Of a stretch of 64,000 nt of DNA, positions 31,990-41,347 are shown piece by piece (positions within the stretch are counted from its first letter, which is position 1; every line of letters begins with the position of its first letter). A program made the position numbers and the translations under genes. Source of the stretch: Lachnospiraceae bacterium (GTDB lineage Bacteria; Bacillota; Clostridia; Lachnospirales; Lachnospiraceae); contig JAFZRZ010000071.1 of assembly GCA_017619635.1 (NCBI GenBank), forward strand, positions 62,001 to 126,000. Direction: 5' to 3'. The notes beneath the pieces are model-generated. The model was not told the origin of the DNA. It did no database searches and worked only from the letters and a program-made list of their open reading frames with translations.

Positions 31990-32790
31990 CTAGTTGTTGA
32001 GAATAATGTCAGCTCCTACGATCTGTCCCTCTCTTTTACTGCATGTATATCCGTCTATGGTAGATGTAGTCTTGCCACATCTTAAGGTATTACTGGTTCC
32101 GCCTTGATGAGTGTCATACCACATTCTGGTATACGCCCCGTAGTGGTTACATATAGTCTGTCCGATACTCCAACCATTTACATAGTTGTAATGACCTACG
32201 AGACAGCCTGTTCTTCCGCAGCCGGTACATCTGTATTCTACTGTACCCCATTGAGCTTCTGTTCCATCTGTCCAGTATCCACCTTCGAATGTGTCTGTTA
32301 CTACGAGATTTCCATGGCAGTAACAACTTTCTGTATGCTGATGATATTTTGGATTCTGAAAACAGCCTGTTCTTGTGCTTGATAGATAATTATCTGCTAT
32401 GGAACCACCTGTAGGAGAATAATCGTCAAGATTTTCATCTGTCAGTGTATGGTGATGATATGTATATCTTATATCTCCCATGGCACTGATATATTCCGTA
32501 CCAAGATCAGTAGGAATACTGTTTATGGAGTCTACCATGTCGTCAGTGACTGTTCCGCCCTTATATCTAATGTTGTCATTCATTATCGATATGTTATTCT
32601 GAATGCGTTCATCGATAACTTCAAAATCCTGAGCGTCAAATACGATATCATCTGAGGTTCCCGGTTCATCATCGGTTCCTACGAATGATATTCTGTTTTG
32701 TGAATTAAGATCAGTCATTGCCATTGACGATGAAGTCAGACCAAGCGTCATTATTAAAATACATGTTGTTGTCAAAAATTTCTTTTTCAT
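31990..32790 (-). CDS. Secreted cysteine-rich protein, NSKG-signature family (NSQNRISF subtype)
   Basis: A 266-residue protein starting MKKKFLTTTCILIMTLG at 32790; the longer frame overlaps its neighbour. Signature LNSQNRISFVGTDDE...TSDDIVFDAQDF, then INSIPTDLGTEYISAMGD, YTYHHHTLT, CYCHGN, CTGCGRTG and CGKT...SKREGQIVGADII. Extracellular by signal peptide. One of the three most similar members with 32802 and 34470; recent duplication is likely. Confidence 0.65.
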   Translation of the reverse strand: MKKKFLTTTCILIMTLGLTSSSMAMTDLNSQNRISFVGTDDEPGTSDDIVFDAQDFEVIDERIQNNISIMNDNIRYKGGTVTDDMVDSINSIPTDLGTEYISAMGDIRYTYHHHTLTDENLDDYSPTGGSIADNYLSSTRTGCFQNPKYHQHTESCYCHGNLVVTDTFEGGYWTDGTEAQWGTVEYRCTGCGRTGCLVGHYNYVNGWSIGQTICNHYGAYTRMWYDTHQGGTSNTLRCGKTTSTIDGYTCSKREGQIVGADIILNN

Positions 32791-32801
32791 GATTGAAACC
32801 T

Positions 32802-33563
32802 TTAATCGTTGCTGTAAATAATATCCGCTGCCACTATCTGTCCGTCTCTTTTGCCACAACCGCAGGTATATCCTTCAATAGTTCCTGCTTTGTTGCAGTA
32901 GTATGCGTATGAATGTGTTCCTACTACTTCTCCAGCGCGTCCCCACCAGTTCCAAAAGTTAGTTACATTTTCGTATTGATTGGCTCTATCGAGGCATTGT
33001 CCGCATCGGCTGCACCATAATTCTGCATATGCTCCATCGCCTTCACCTCCGTTGCTTATCGTGATGTTTCCGTTACATATACATGAATTATTATGCTGAT
33101 GATACTTTGGAGTCTGATAACAGCCTGTTTTTGTACTTGACACATATCCATCTGCGTATGTACCGCCGGTAGATGACTGACTATCGTTGCTATTTGCATT
33201 TATAGTATGGTGATGATATGTGTATTGAATATCCTGCGCTGTTATGTATTCGGTTCCGAGGATATTGGGGATACTATTGATGTTTTCTATCATGTCTCCA
33301 TCTAAAGTACCGCCTTTTGCAACTATATTCTCATTCATGATTTCTATATTGTTTGATACCAGGTTTTCTATTGTTTCAAAATCTCCTGCATCGAACAATA
33401 CGTCATCTTCGTTACCGGGTTCGTTATCTAGTCCTGCAAAAGATATCCTATTCTGGGAGTTTATATCTCCGAATATAGGTGTTGCGAGTGCTGATGAGGA
33501 TAATCCTGCTGTAAGTATCAGTGTACATATGATAGCGACAGTCTGTTTTGTTTTTCGCTTCAT
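32802..33563 (-). CDS. Secreted cysteine-rich protein, NSKG-signature family (NSQNRISF subtype)
   Basis: A 253-residue protein with signal peptide ending SSALA, signature INSQNRISFAGLDNE, the INSIPNILGTEYITAQD and YTYHHHTIN blocks, a cysteine-rich middle (CYQTPKYHQHNNSCIC), CSRCGQC and C-terminal YTCGCGKRDGQIVAADIIY. It differs most from 31990 and 34470 in the middle ~80 residues. Role unknown; the divergence suggests selection for variability. Confidence 0.65.
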   Translation of the reverse strand: MKRKTKQTVAIICTLILTAGLSSSALATPIFGDINSQNRISFAGLDNEPGNEDDVLFDAGDFETIENLVSNNIEIMNENIVAKGGTLDGDMIENINSIPNILGTEYITAQDIQYTYHHHTINANSNDSQSSTGGTYADGYVSSTKTGCYQTPKYHQHNNSCICNGNITISNGGEGDGAYAELWCSRCGQCLDRANQYENVTNFWNWWGRAGEVVGTHSYAYYCNKAGTIEGYTCGCGKRDGQIVAADIIYSND

Positions 33564-33622
33564 TTATATACCTCATTATGTATGCTGCCCCTCTGGATAT
33601 CAAAGAGGCAGCTATCATGATA

Positions 33623-34459
33623 TTAGTCAAATACTATATGTGCTCCGGAGATCTCTCCGTCAAGTTTGCCACAACTTAATGTGTAGCCTTCAACGCCTTC
33701 GTCTGTATATCTTATGCCGGGTGTCTTTCCACATGTTGTTTCCCATACGACTCTTGTGGGTGTTACACCTCCCGGTAGGCTATAACCGTCATGTGACTCT
33801 GTTATGTCATGTCCGTTACCAAAGTCACTCGGGAACCATCTTCCACAGCTGCTACATGTATATTGCCAATCTCCGCCTACTGATGTATGAAGATCAGCTG
33901 TACCATTACAATGCGATACTGTATCCCAGTAGTAATGAGCTCTCTGGTAACATCCGCCCTGTCCGTTCGGACTTCCCGAATGCTGGTGCTTTCTATACAA
34001 AGGTGTTGTATAGCAGCCGCCGCTTGTCGAAGATACGTATGTATCATTATAAGAAGTCGTGTTATCAGGTGAATCTGTATCCATATCTGAGCCATCCACT
34101 GAATGGTGATGATATGTGTATGAGATAGTACCTGTCTGTGTCTCGTACTGTATAGTCTGTGGAATACTGAGTATGCCCTGCTGAAGATCAGCAAATGACT
34201 GTGCGTTTGTAACTGTTCCACCCTTGGCTGTTATAGCACCTGCCCAAGCTTCACGAGATGTATATACCTGATCGTATATGTTATCAAGGTCAGCTGAATC
34301 GAATATGATATCGTCTGTTGTACCGTTTGTATCATCGGGGCCTGCAAAGCCTATATATCCTTTTGAGTTGAACCCGTCAGCTGCGTATACTATTGAAGTT
34401 ATTCCCACGGTCATGACCAAGGCAGCTACGACTGTTATGATTATTCTCTTTCTTTTCAT
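33623..34459 (-). CDS. Secreted cysteine-rich protein, NSKG-signature family (HHSG subtype)
   Basis: A 278-residue protein: signal peptide ending SIVYA, signature GFNSKGYIGFAGPDDT...TTDDIIFDSADL, YTYHHHSVDG, KHQHSGSPNGQGGCY, TCSSCGRWFPSDFG, CGKTPGIRYTDEG and CGKLDGEISG. Similar to 30311 along its whole length, differing mainly in surface-exposed-looking segments. A long antisense frame overlaps it but is not considered real. Confidence 0.65.
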   Translation of the reverse strand: MKRKRIIITVVAALVMTVGITSIVYAADGFNSKGYIGFAGPDDTNGTTDDIIFDSADLDNIYDQVYTSREAWAGAITAKGGTVTNAQSFADLQQGILSIPQTIQYETQTGTISYTYHHHSVDGSDMDTDSPDNTTSYNDTYVSSTSGGCYTTPLYRKHQHSGSPNGQGGCYQRAHYYWDTVSHCNGTADLHTSVGGDWQYTCSSCGRWFPSDFGNGHDITESHDGYSLPGGVTPTRVVWETTCGKTPGIRYTDEGVEGYTLSCGKLDGEISGAHIVFD

Positions 34460-34469
34460 CTAAACCTCC

Positions 34470-35258
34470 TTAGTCATTAAAGACTATGTCTGCTGAAACT
34501 ATCTGTCCGTCTCTTTTACCACAACCGATCTTGTAACCGTCGATAGTGCTTCCATTCTTGCCACATTTGTTTACTGAGCAACCATTCGGTATGGTATCTC
34601 CGTTTTCCCAGTGTTCACGATAACCCCAGTATCCGTCACCTACGTAACCGCCTGTGTTTATACCGAAGCCGTAATTCTGACCACATCTGCTGCACTTAAG
34701 TCCTGCTTCCCAATGATCAGCTTCGTAATCACCGCCGTCGTAAGTTTTTACGTGGTAGTAAACGAGGGTTCCGTTACATCTACAAGCATTTGTATGCGTG
34801 TGATATATAGGAGTCGTACAACAGCCTGAACTTGAACCCTGCGAGTAAGTATCAGATATCGAACCCGGATTAGGATCCGTACTATCATTACTCGTGCCGT
34901 TTAATGTGTGGTGATGATAAGTATACTGAACATCGCCCATTGCAGTCAGATACTCAATTCCGAGCGTATTAGGTATGCTGTTTATGGAATCGACCATATC
35001 ATCGCTTACTGTTCCACCCTTTGTTACGATGTTATCTTTCATAATTTCAATGCCGTTATCTATCCTTGTGTTTATCACTTCAAGATCCTGAGCATCGAAT
35101 ACTATGTCATCGTCTGTTCCGGCTGTGTCGTCTGTTCCGACAAATGATATTCTATTTGCCGAATTCAGACCTGTGACTAATGGTGTTGCCATTGTTGATG
35201 AAGATAATCCTAATGTAAGCGTTAACACACATATCGTGGTTATTAATTTTTTCTTCAT
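34470..35258 (-). CDS. Secreted cysteine-rich protein, NSKG-signature family (NSxNRISF subtype)
   Basis: A 262-residue protein: signal peptide, signature LNSANRISFVGTDDT...TDDDIVFDAQDL, INSIPNTLGIEYLTAMGD, YTYHHHTLNG, CCTTPIYHTHTNACRC, CSRCGQ and CGKRDGQIVSADIVF. Same architecture as 31990 and 32802, with a variable, tyrosine- and glycine-rich middle. Confidence 0.65.
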   Translation of the reverse strand: MKKKLITTICVLTLTLGLSSSTMATPLVTGLNSANRISFVGTDDTAGTDDDIVFDAQDLEVINTRIDNGIEIMKDNIVTKGGTVSDDMVDSINSIPNTLGIEYLTAMGDVQYTYHHHTLNGTSNDSTDPNPGSISDTYSQGSSSGCCTTPIYHTHTNACRCNGTLVYYHVKTYDGGDYEADHWEAGLKCSRCGQNYGFGINTGGYVGDGYWGYREHWENGDTIPNGCSVNKCGKNGSTIDGYKIGCGKRDGQIVSADIVFND

Positions 35259-35282
35259 TTGTTTTATCTCCTTATCTGAGTC

Positions 35283-36335
35283 TTAATCAAGGCCCAGCAT
35301 TTCGTCTATAAGTTCAAGATTGACTGAATCTATTGATTCTCCGGCAGTTTTTCCACAGCTGCAGGTGTAGTAATATGTGGTTCTTTGTACGCTATGAGTA
35401 CATTTCTCTCCGTTTATGTAAGTCGGATACGGACCACCATTGGTCGTGTAAGTCACATTTCCACAACTCTGACAGATTACAGAGCTTGCGTCGTAATTAT
35501 CCCAGATGAGATTACCTCCGCATGTTACCCAACCGGTGTTTGGATGACCGTTCATGAAGCAACCGCCTGCTGACGGAGCACTGTAGCTCACATCTCTTAC
35601 AGTACCTGTGTAATCCCTGTGCTGATGTAATACTGTCGCTGCGGACAATGCTGCTTTAATGTCTGCCACCTTGTCCTGATATCCACGTACGTATGCATCA
35701 TCGATATCTTTTCCGTTTCCTGTAATAGTCTGTCCGTTTACAACTGCTGTGACACCTGTCGGAAGATTATCTTCTGTGGCTGTCGTACCGCTTGTTGCTG
35801 TACCGGTTATTCCCATTACTTCCGTTCCATAAAGGATATTTGCCGGATCGATATGTCCTGTTCCTACAACTTTGACGCCGTCTATATATGCTGTCTTGCC
35901 GCTTCGGATATCACCCGCTACGGCATCGGCATCGCTTGTCGCTGTACCTGCTATACCAAGAATCGACTGTCCTTTTAGGATCTTTGTTGAATCAATCTCT
36001 TCCTTTGCATCAAGAAAACCTCTGTTATATACATTGTCGATACCGAGTTTCAACTCGTTGAATGTATAAATAGTGCCGGCTTTATTTACCTCTGCTCCCT
36101 TTGAAGTTATCTGTGTTGCTAAAAGGTTTTTGCCTGTAGAAACTTCATCGTATATAGTGTTCAGATCATTTGAGTCGAAGATTATATCGTCTGATGTTCC
36201 TACCTGTTCGTCTGTTCCTGCAAAACTTATAGAGCCCTGTGAATTAAATCCATTTGCTGCAAATACGCTTCCCGAAATTCCCGCTATCATGCATGTTGTG
36301 CATAAAAGTGTAATGAATATCTTTTTCCTTTTCAT
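35283..36335 (-). CDS. Secreted protein, NSKG-signature family, tail-like repeat subtype (longest member)
   Basis: A 350-residue protein with signal peptide, signature GFNSQGSISFAGTDEQ...TSDDIIFDSNDL, two or three copies of a KILKGQSILGIAGTATSD-type segment, GKDIDDAYVRGYQDK, then cysteines (CGGN, CQSCGN, CSCGKTAGES) and HxHRDYTG. The repeated segment is typical of phage tail-fibre and pilus-tip proteins. C-terminal LELIDEMLGLD recurs as a fragment at 30161. Closest to 29240. Confidence 0.65.
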   Translation of the reverse strand: MKRKKIFITLLCTTCMIAGISGSVFAANGFNSQGSISFAGTDEQVGTSDDIIFDSNDLNTIYDEVSTGKNLLATQITSKGAEVNKAGTIYTFNELKLGIDNVYNRGFLDAKEEIDSTKILKGQSILGIAGTATSDADAVAGDIRSGKTAYIDGVKVVGTGHIDPANILYGTEVMGITGTATSGTTATEDNLPTGVTAVVNGQTITGNGKDIDDAYVRGYQDKVADIKAALSAATVLHQHRDYTGTVRDVSYSAPSAGGCFMNGHPNTGWVTCGGNLIWDNYDASSVICQSCGNVTYTTNGGPYPTYINGEKCTHSVQRTTYYYTCSCGKTAGESIDSVNLELIDEMLGLD

Positions 36336-36356
36336 TTTATTTTTCTTTCTTTTGCG

Positions 36357-36620
36357 TTATTTACAAAATTCATATAAGTAATAAATATCCTGAGCATCAA
36401 AGATTATGTCGTCGGCGGTTCCTGTCTCACCGTCGTTGCCAGCAAAGACCATTCTTCCTACAGAATTAAGTTCAGCGGGTTTTGTATAACCCGAGGGAGA
36501 GGGACCTGTATATGCTGCATTAACATTTATCTTTGATAAAATAAGAACAAGAGCCGTTGCTGCGATCATTACCGCTGCAAATATAAGGTTCTTTTTCTGT
36601 TCCAGTGTTAATGTTTTCAT
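36357..36620 (-). CDS. Short NSKG-family protein (signature domain only)
   Basis: An 87-residue protein starting MKTLTLEQKKNL at 36620 with GGAGGTTTAAG. It has a hydrophobic segment (about residues 10-30), PAELNSVGRMVFAGNDGE...TADDIIFDAQDI and then stops at YYLYEFCK. It is either a truncated member or a minimal partner that carries only the signature. Helpful in defining the domain boundary. Confidence 0.55.
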   Translation of the reverse strand: MKTLTLEQKKNLIFAAVMIAATALVLILSKINVNAAYTGPSPSGYTKPAELNSVGRMVFAGNDGETGTADDIIFDAQDIYYLYEFCK

Positions 36621-36691
36621 CTTAAACCTCCTGTATGGGTTTATTTTGACAATTATCCGGGAAAGGTTGCCCTCCCCCGGATACATTATTG

Positions 36692-38491
36692 TTACTGAAT
36701 GTAAACGGTCTTGCCGTCTGCTGAGTAAGTGATCTTTGGAGGCTCTAATGATGCAAGCCATTCTGTCTCAGAAAGAGTTCCGCCGTTCTTTACATAGAGT
36801 TCGTATGCTGAAAGACCAGTAAGGCCGGTATCACCTTTGTCACCCTTCTCGCCCTGGATACCCTGGATACCCTGAATACCCTGATCACCTTTGAGTGCCT
36901 GTCTGAAATCTTCGGCTGTAGAGCCTTCGCTTATGATACCTGCTTCTTCAAGGACTGATTTTGCATCCTTACCGGTATCACCTTTGTCACCCTTGTCACC
37001 TTTATCACCCTTGATAGCATTTCTGAATTCTTCAGCTGTTGATCCGGGAGTAAGGATTCCTTCCTGTTCAAGAACTGCTCTTGCACTTAAACCAGTATCA
37101 CCCTTATCACCCTTGTCACCTTTATCACCCTTATCGCCCTTGATAGTAGCGAGGAATTCTTCAACAGTTGCTGTCTCGGAGATGATGTGGTTTTCTATAA
37201 GAACTGACATTGCGTCTTTACCCTTTAATGATTCAAGCCACTCTTCAAGAGTCATGTCTGAACCATCGGGTTTTCTTGTAAGACCTGCTTCTTTAGCAAG
37301 TTCGTATGCACTGGGGCCCTTTAATGAATCAAGATAATCTTCAAGAGAGAAGTTTGCGGGAATGATACCTGCCTCTTTAGCCTGATCAAATGCATCTTTA
37401 CCTTTTAATGATTCAAGCCATTCCTGAAGTGTCATCTGTGTTCCGTCGGGCTTTCTTGTAAGTCCTGCTTCCTGTGCGAGAAGGTATGCGCTTGCACCGT
37501 CATCGCCCTTTTCACCCTTAAGTGAAGCAAGATACTGTTCAAGTGTCATTCCTGCGGGAATAACGCCTGCTTCTTTTGCGAGATCAAATGCGTCATCGCC
37601 TTTAAGTGAATTTAACCACTCTGCGAGTGTCATTTCTGTTCCATCAGGTTTCTTTGTAAGACCAGAATTCTTTGCAAGCTCATAAGCTGAAAGTCCGGCT
37701 GTACCCTGAATACCCTGTATACCTTGGCTTCCGGTATCGCCCTTCTCGCCTTTCTCGCCCTTAACGCCCTGGATTCCCTGGGGGCCCTGAGGTCCCTGAG
37801 CACCCTGATGTCCTGTTGCACCGGCAGGCCCTGCAGGTCCTGTTGCTCCGGTATCACCCTTTGCGCCTTTCTGGCCGTTTGCGCTAGATGCGATCTGTGT
37901 CTGAAGCTGCTTATTTGTGCTTTCAAGAGTTGTAAGTCTCTCTACGAGAACCTGATACTGCTGATCGGTAATTCCAGATACGTCTGCTACCTGACCTGCA
38001 TATCCACCAACGAGTTCATAAGCGATTCTGTTTCTCTCCTCTTCAGGGAGCATTACGAGTGTATCGTTGATCTGCTTAATAAGGTCTCTTAACTGATCAT
38101 CTGTTAACTGTGAGAAGTCAAGATCATCTGTTCCGAGTGAATCTGCGAGTAAGTAGTTGAGGTCATCTGTGATTCCCTTGATACCTTCTTCAGAGATACC
38201 TGCTTCTGCAAGCTTCTCTTCAAGGTAATCAGCTACCCATGTCTTGATCTCTTTGTTGGCATTTCTCTGGTTTGCTAATGCCATTACTGATACTACGAGG
38301 GCTATAAGAACAAGTGCCATTGTGGCTGCGATTGCTCCAAGCGCCCACTTCTTAAGTTTCTGCGACTTCGCGAAATCGTAAGTATCGCCATCGAGTTCGA
38401 TATCAGCGTCTGCACTGATCTCTGTGTCGTTGAAGTCCGGATTCATTTCCATTTCTTCATTATCCGGCTGATTGTCCAAGTTGTAGTTCAT
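36692..38491 (-). CDS. Collagen-like membrane protein
   Basis: A 599-residue protein: cytoplasmic acidic start (about residues 1-45), membrane span about 50-75, coiled-coil region to about 200, then Gly-X-Y triplets ([19 protein letters not shown]..., [11 protein letters not shown]) that alternate with about seven ~35-residue helical repeats ([30 protein letters not shown]). A short C-terminal tail ends ADGKTVYIQ. The N-in orientation places the collagen domain outside. Collagen-like proteins of this type are surface fibres or adhesins. It belongs to the same operon as the secreted NSKG family. Confidence 0.8.
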   Translation of the reverse strand: MNYNLDNQPDNEEMEMNPDFNDTEISADADIELDGDTYDFAKSQKLKKWALGAIAATMALVLIALVVSVMALANQRNANKEIKTWVADYLEEKLAEAGISEEGIKGITDDLNYLLADSLGTDDLDFSQLTDDQLRDLIKQINDTLVMLPEEERNRIAYELVGGYAGQVADVSGITDQQYQVLVERLTTLESTNKQLQTQIASSANGQKGAKGDTGATGPAGPAGATGHQGAQGPQGPQGIQGVKGEKGEKGDTGSQGIQGIQGTAGLSAYELAKNSGLTKKPDGTEMTLAEWLNSLKGDDAFDLAKEAGVIPAGMTLEQYLASLKGEKGDDGASAYLLAQEAGLTRKPDGTQMTLQEWLESLKGKDAFDQAKEAGIIPANFSLEDYLDSLKGPSAYELAKEAGLTRKPDGSDMTLEEWLESLKGKDAMSVLIENHIISETATVEEFLATIKGDKGDKGDKGDKGDTGLSARAVLEQEGILTPGSTAEEFRNAIKGDKGDKGDKGDTGKDAKSVLEEAGIISEGSTAEDFRQALKGDQGIQGIQGIQGEKGDKGDTGLTGLSAYELYVKNGGTLSETEWLASLEPPKITYSADGKTVYIQ

Positions 38492-38511
38492 TTTAATTTC
38501 CTCCGATTTTT

Positions 38512-39765
38512 TTAAACTTCGAAAGTTTCATCCAACATTTCATCGTATTCAGCGTCGAAATCTTCATATTCGTCGTGGTATGTATTTTTGTAGAATAACA
38601 TTCCATTCTTTTTAGCGAACATAATGAACATTGTCACTAATATCGCGAAAAACATTATCATGATAGTTATGCTCATCAGTATGTTGTACTGTTTTTGAGA
38701 CATAGTAGACATATCATAGATGAAATTTCCTGCTGAAAGCCCTATTACGGCCATACATTGAGGTATAAATCCTGTTATCTCTTCGGCTTCCGGTGTGAGT
38801 AGTACATCGTTTTCAGGAAGCAGGATCATGTTAAGATCCACTGTTATAGCGTCCTGATTGACAGGTGTGATGTACACATCATCTTCTATAGCACTCATTT
38901 CTCTGTAACTGAGATCACTTATATCTGTATCTGTTAATATTACAGAGTTAAGGTCTATCTCGCCTTCCTGTGTAAGAAGTATTCCCATTTCCTGTTCCTC
39001 TACTGATAAAGGTCTGTCAACGGATGTTTTTCTCACTACGTCCACAATGTCTGTTACGACTGCTGCCTGTGATACCTGAGTATTAGGCTGTGAATTTGGT
39101 GAGGTAGTCCTTGATTCGGTGTATCCGGTCTGGCCTGTCCTCATATCTACCACCAAAGGAGCGATTGATGATGAGGTTTGGTATGGACTTGAAGAGTTCA
39201 TTGAATTTACCTGATCTCTTAACATCTTTACATCGTTTTTTAGAGATGCTGACTGAGATGAGAGCGTCTGCATGCCACTCGAATTTGTCGAATTGGCTCT
39301 GCTCACCTGACCGTTCAGATTCTCAACCCTGCTTGCCAGAGATGATATCTGATTCTGGAGATTAGCATATTGAACACTGTTTGTAGTATTGTTCGAATTC
39401 TGCTGCAATCCTGCCAGTTGTGCATTCATCTGGGCTATCAAACGTTCAAGTTCGTCATATTTGGCTTGTAATGTCGCATAATCATCACTGTTTGTAGGTA
39501 CGTATACGATCTCTGTCGCCGGTGCAGAAGTTTCCGTGGCGGGTTCTTCTGTCTGGACAGCAGGTTCTGTTACTTCCTGTACAGATTCCTGATCAGTTGA
39601 CACTGCTTCCTGAACATTCGTGTCTTCTTGAGTAAATTCCTCTTCTGTTGCCTCGTTTTCAGCATATGCAATGCCGATAGGGGAAGAAATAGTTGGTATT
39701 GTCAACATGAGTGTTAACAATTTCGCCATGGTCGTGCATTTTTTTGCACAAAATTTCTTACCCAT
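38512..39765 (-). CDS. Coiled-coil surface protein with C-terminal membrane anchor
   Basis: A 417-residue protein: signal peptide (about 35 residues), an acidic threonine/glutamate-rich stretch ([13 protein letters not shown]), a coiled coil (about 95-190) and a serine-rich linker. A hydrophobic anchor lies at about 370-395, with a short acidic tail. Topology: outside domain, C-terminus inside. First gene after the long leader at 39766-39950, so it heads the surface operon. Confidence 0.65.
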   Translation of the reverse strand: MGKKFCAKKCTTMAKLLTLMLTIPTISSPIGIAYAENEATEEEFTQEDTNVQEAVSTDQESVQEVTEPAVQTEEPATETSAPATEIVYVPTNSDDYATLQAKYDELERLIAQMNAQLAGLQQNSNNTTNSVQYANLQNQISSLASRVENLNGQVSRANSTNSSGMQTLSSQSASLKNDVKMLRDQVNSMNSSSPYQTSSSIAPLVVDMRTGQTGYTESRTTSPNSQPNTQVSQAAVVTDIVDVVRKTSVDRPLSVEEQEMGILLTQEGEIDLNSVILTDTDISDLSYREMSAIEDDVYITPVNQDAITVDLNMILLPENDVLLTPEAEEITGFIPQCMAVIGLSAGNFIYDMSTMSQKQYNILMSITIMIMFFAILVTMFIMFAKKNGMLFYKNTYHDEYEDFDAEYDEMLDETFEV

Positions 39766-39950
39766 ATTAAGTTTTTGTATCCTCCTTTCATGTCAGATTG
39801 AGTCTCGTTAGGCGAAACGAGATAGTTTTTCCCGCTCGGTGTTAAATCGTAAAAGCTTTATTTTACGGTAGTTACGGGCATTTTTTCACTGCCGGACAAA
39901 CTATAAACCCGCAGCTGATTATAACTTTGGCAGATTACGCCAAGTCAGTT
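39766..39950 (-). promoter_or_regulatory. Structured 5' leader of the surface-protein operon
   Basis: Nothing codes between 39766 and 40002. On the minus strand the likely start just after the promoter-like CATACTATCTATTAAG gives a ~185-base leader. It contains several hairpins: TTGGC...GCCAA, CGTAAAA...TTTTACG and CTCGTT...AACGAG. A CTGA...TCAG pair encloses the first. The arrangement suggests a structured regulatory leader. I cannot match it to a known riboswitch. Confidence 0.4.
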
Positions 39951-39966
39951 CTTAATAGATAGTATG
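39951..39966 (-). promoter_or_regulatory. Promoter-like CATACTATCTATTAAG
   Basis: Minus-strand match to the CATACT-TATTAAG part of the signature, upstream of the leader of the surface operon. No TTGCAC at the usual distance. Confidence 0.45.
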
Positions 39967-40002
39967 TAAGAAAGTTTGAAAAATAACTTCACGTTTCGGA
40001 AT

Positions 40003-40269
40003 TTAGAAAGAAAATTCCTTTTTAACCGATTTCTTTTTCTCAAACTTTGCTTTTGTCTCGTTTACACAATCCTCAATGGCTGTAAACATTGCTTCAACCT
40101 GCTCTTCGGTATATTCATAACCGGATCCTGAACAGTTAGCCAGTGTATCGAGTGCTTTCAAGACCTTGTTTACTCTGGGAGGGGCAAGTCTCTTGAACTT
40201 ATCTGCTCTTGATTCCCCTTCTTTTTCTTCGATCTCGTCTTCGAGTTCTTCTCTTAATTCGTCGCTCAT
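40003..40269 (-). CDS. Hypothetical charged protein
   Basis: An 88-residue acidic-then-basic protein (EDEIEEKEGE..., KKSVKKEFSF). Its start is one base before the stop of the upstream gene. Last gene of the dUTPase group. Confidence 0.5.
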   Translation of the reverse strand: MSDELREELEDEIEEKEGESRADKFKRLAPPRVNKVLKALDTLANCSGSGYEYTEEQVEAMFTAIEDCVNETKAKFEKKKSVKKEFSF

Positions 40270-40716
40270 TTAATATCCTCCTACATATTCTTCATTCTCT
40301 GTGTTGATCATGAATGATTTGTTGTGTACTTTTATAGTCGTCTCACTCACATGGTCGAGTTGAGGGAATATCTCTTTAAATGTCTTGTCACACGGTTTGG
40401 TGTTTGTTTCGTCATCATTTTTTTGTGCAAGATATATATTGCCACCTATCTCCTTGAAATATTTGTATGTGTATACGGAGATAATGGGCGGTTTATACCA
40501 GAGCATGAAACTCTTGGCTGCGATAAGAGCATTCTTTGAATAAGCATTCAATACCACTTCATCTATCTGCGGATCATATTCGAAGCTGTATGCCAGGATA
40601 TCATTTGCATCTATGTCGTTGATATCCTTTACTGTCTCAAACGCCGGTATCCTGATTATGTAGTTGTCTTCACCACTCTTAAAAGAGCCTATCGTCACAT
40701 GTCTGTATCTAGCCAT
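40270..40716 (-). CDS. Hypothetical protein
   Basis: A 148-residue protein starting MARYRHVTIGSFKSGED after GAGGCAACATC; the longer frame begins inside the dUTPase. Mixed alpha/beta with an aromatic middle. No family recognised. Confidence 0.55.
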   Translation of the reverse strand: MARYRHVTIGSFKSGEDNYIIRIPAFETVKDINDIDANDILAYSFEYDPQIDEVVLNAYSKNALIAAKSFMLWYKPPIISVYTYKYFKEIGGNIYLAQKNDDETNTKPCDKTFKEIFPQLDHVSETTIKVHNKSFMINTENEEYVGGY

Positions 40717-40729
40717 GATGTTGCCTCGT

Positions 40730-41236
40730 TTATACACCCGTAGATCCAAATCCACCCGTACGAACATCATTTGCTTCGTCATCTATGGTTATGCCATAAG
40801 GAACGAATATGCCCTGGGCGAACTTTGTTCCAAGTTCAAGATCCAATATCTTGCCTGACTTTGAATCATTTGTTACGCGGATCATTATATGTCCTTCGTT
40901 TTCTGCTCCGTAGTAATCAGAGTCTATTATGCCGATCGTATTATCAAGCTGAAGCCTGTATTTGAATCCGAGACCTGATCTCGGGGCCAGCATGAGGAAC
41001 CAACCGTCATCTATCTTGCAACGCAATCCGGTAGGTATGGTTATCGTCTCTCCCGGAGCGAGTTTTATCGGTTTTGTTGAATAAAAATCGTAACCTGCAC
41101 TGCCTGATGTAGAACGCAGCGGTAATCTTACGACGTTAAAGTAGATATCTTTTAGATCATTTGGTTTTAAATCTTCGCCATAGTCTTTTTTGAACTGGTC
41201 TATGGATACCCTGTCGAATTCTGCTATACGATCCAT
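40730..41236 (-). CDS. dut: dUTPase
   Basis: A 168-residue protein with all five dUTPase motifs in order: SAGYDFYS, PRSGLGF, IIDSDYYGAENEGHIMI, KFAQGIFVPY and RTGGFGSTG. The trimeric enzyme converts dUTP to dUMP and pyrophosphate, keeping uracil out of DNA. An extra ~30 residues at the N-terminus precede the core, and it lies in an operon with unidentified genes. Common in phages and large plasmids. Confidence 0.9.
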   Translation of the reverse strand: MDRIAEFDRVSIDQFKKDYGEDLKPNDLKDIYFNVVRLPLRSTSGSAGYDFYSTKPIKLAPGETITIPTGLRCKIDDGWFLMLAPRSGLGFKYRLQLDNTIGIIDSDYYGAENEGHIMIRVTNDSKSGKILDLELGTKFAQGIFVPYGITIDDEANDVRTGGFGSTGV

Positions 41237-41347
41237 CTTTACTCCCTTCTTTGCATGAACACTGTTTTTGATCGGTCTGCCTCATGAAGACACCGGGGTT
41301 TTATCCCCGATGCCTCACACAAAGCATTCTTTTCAATATAACGAACA

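Noticed and set aside
33877..34221. 114-residue frame inside the gene at 33623
   Set aside because: Out-of-frame shadow of a conserved family member.
39733..39746. TTGCACAAAA-like word at the start of the gene at 38512, and others at 17287, 26401 and 40430
   Set aside because: They lie inside coding sequence or beyond a terminator with no CATACT box at 28 bases, so they are not counted as promoter elements.
39766..39950. c-di-GMP riboswitch before the surface operon
   Set aside because: The leader is structured, but I could not find the conserved core of c-di-GMP-I or -II.
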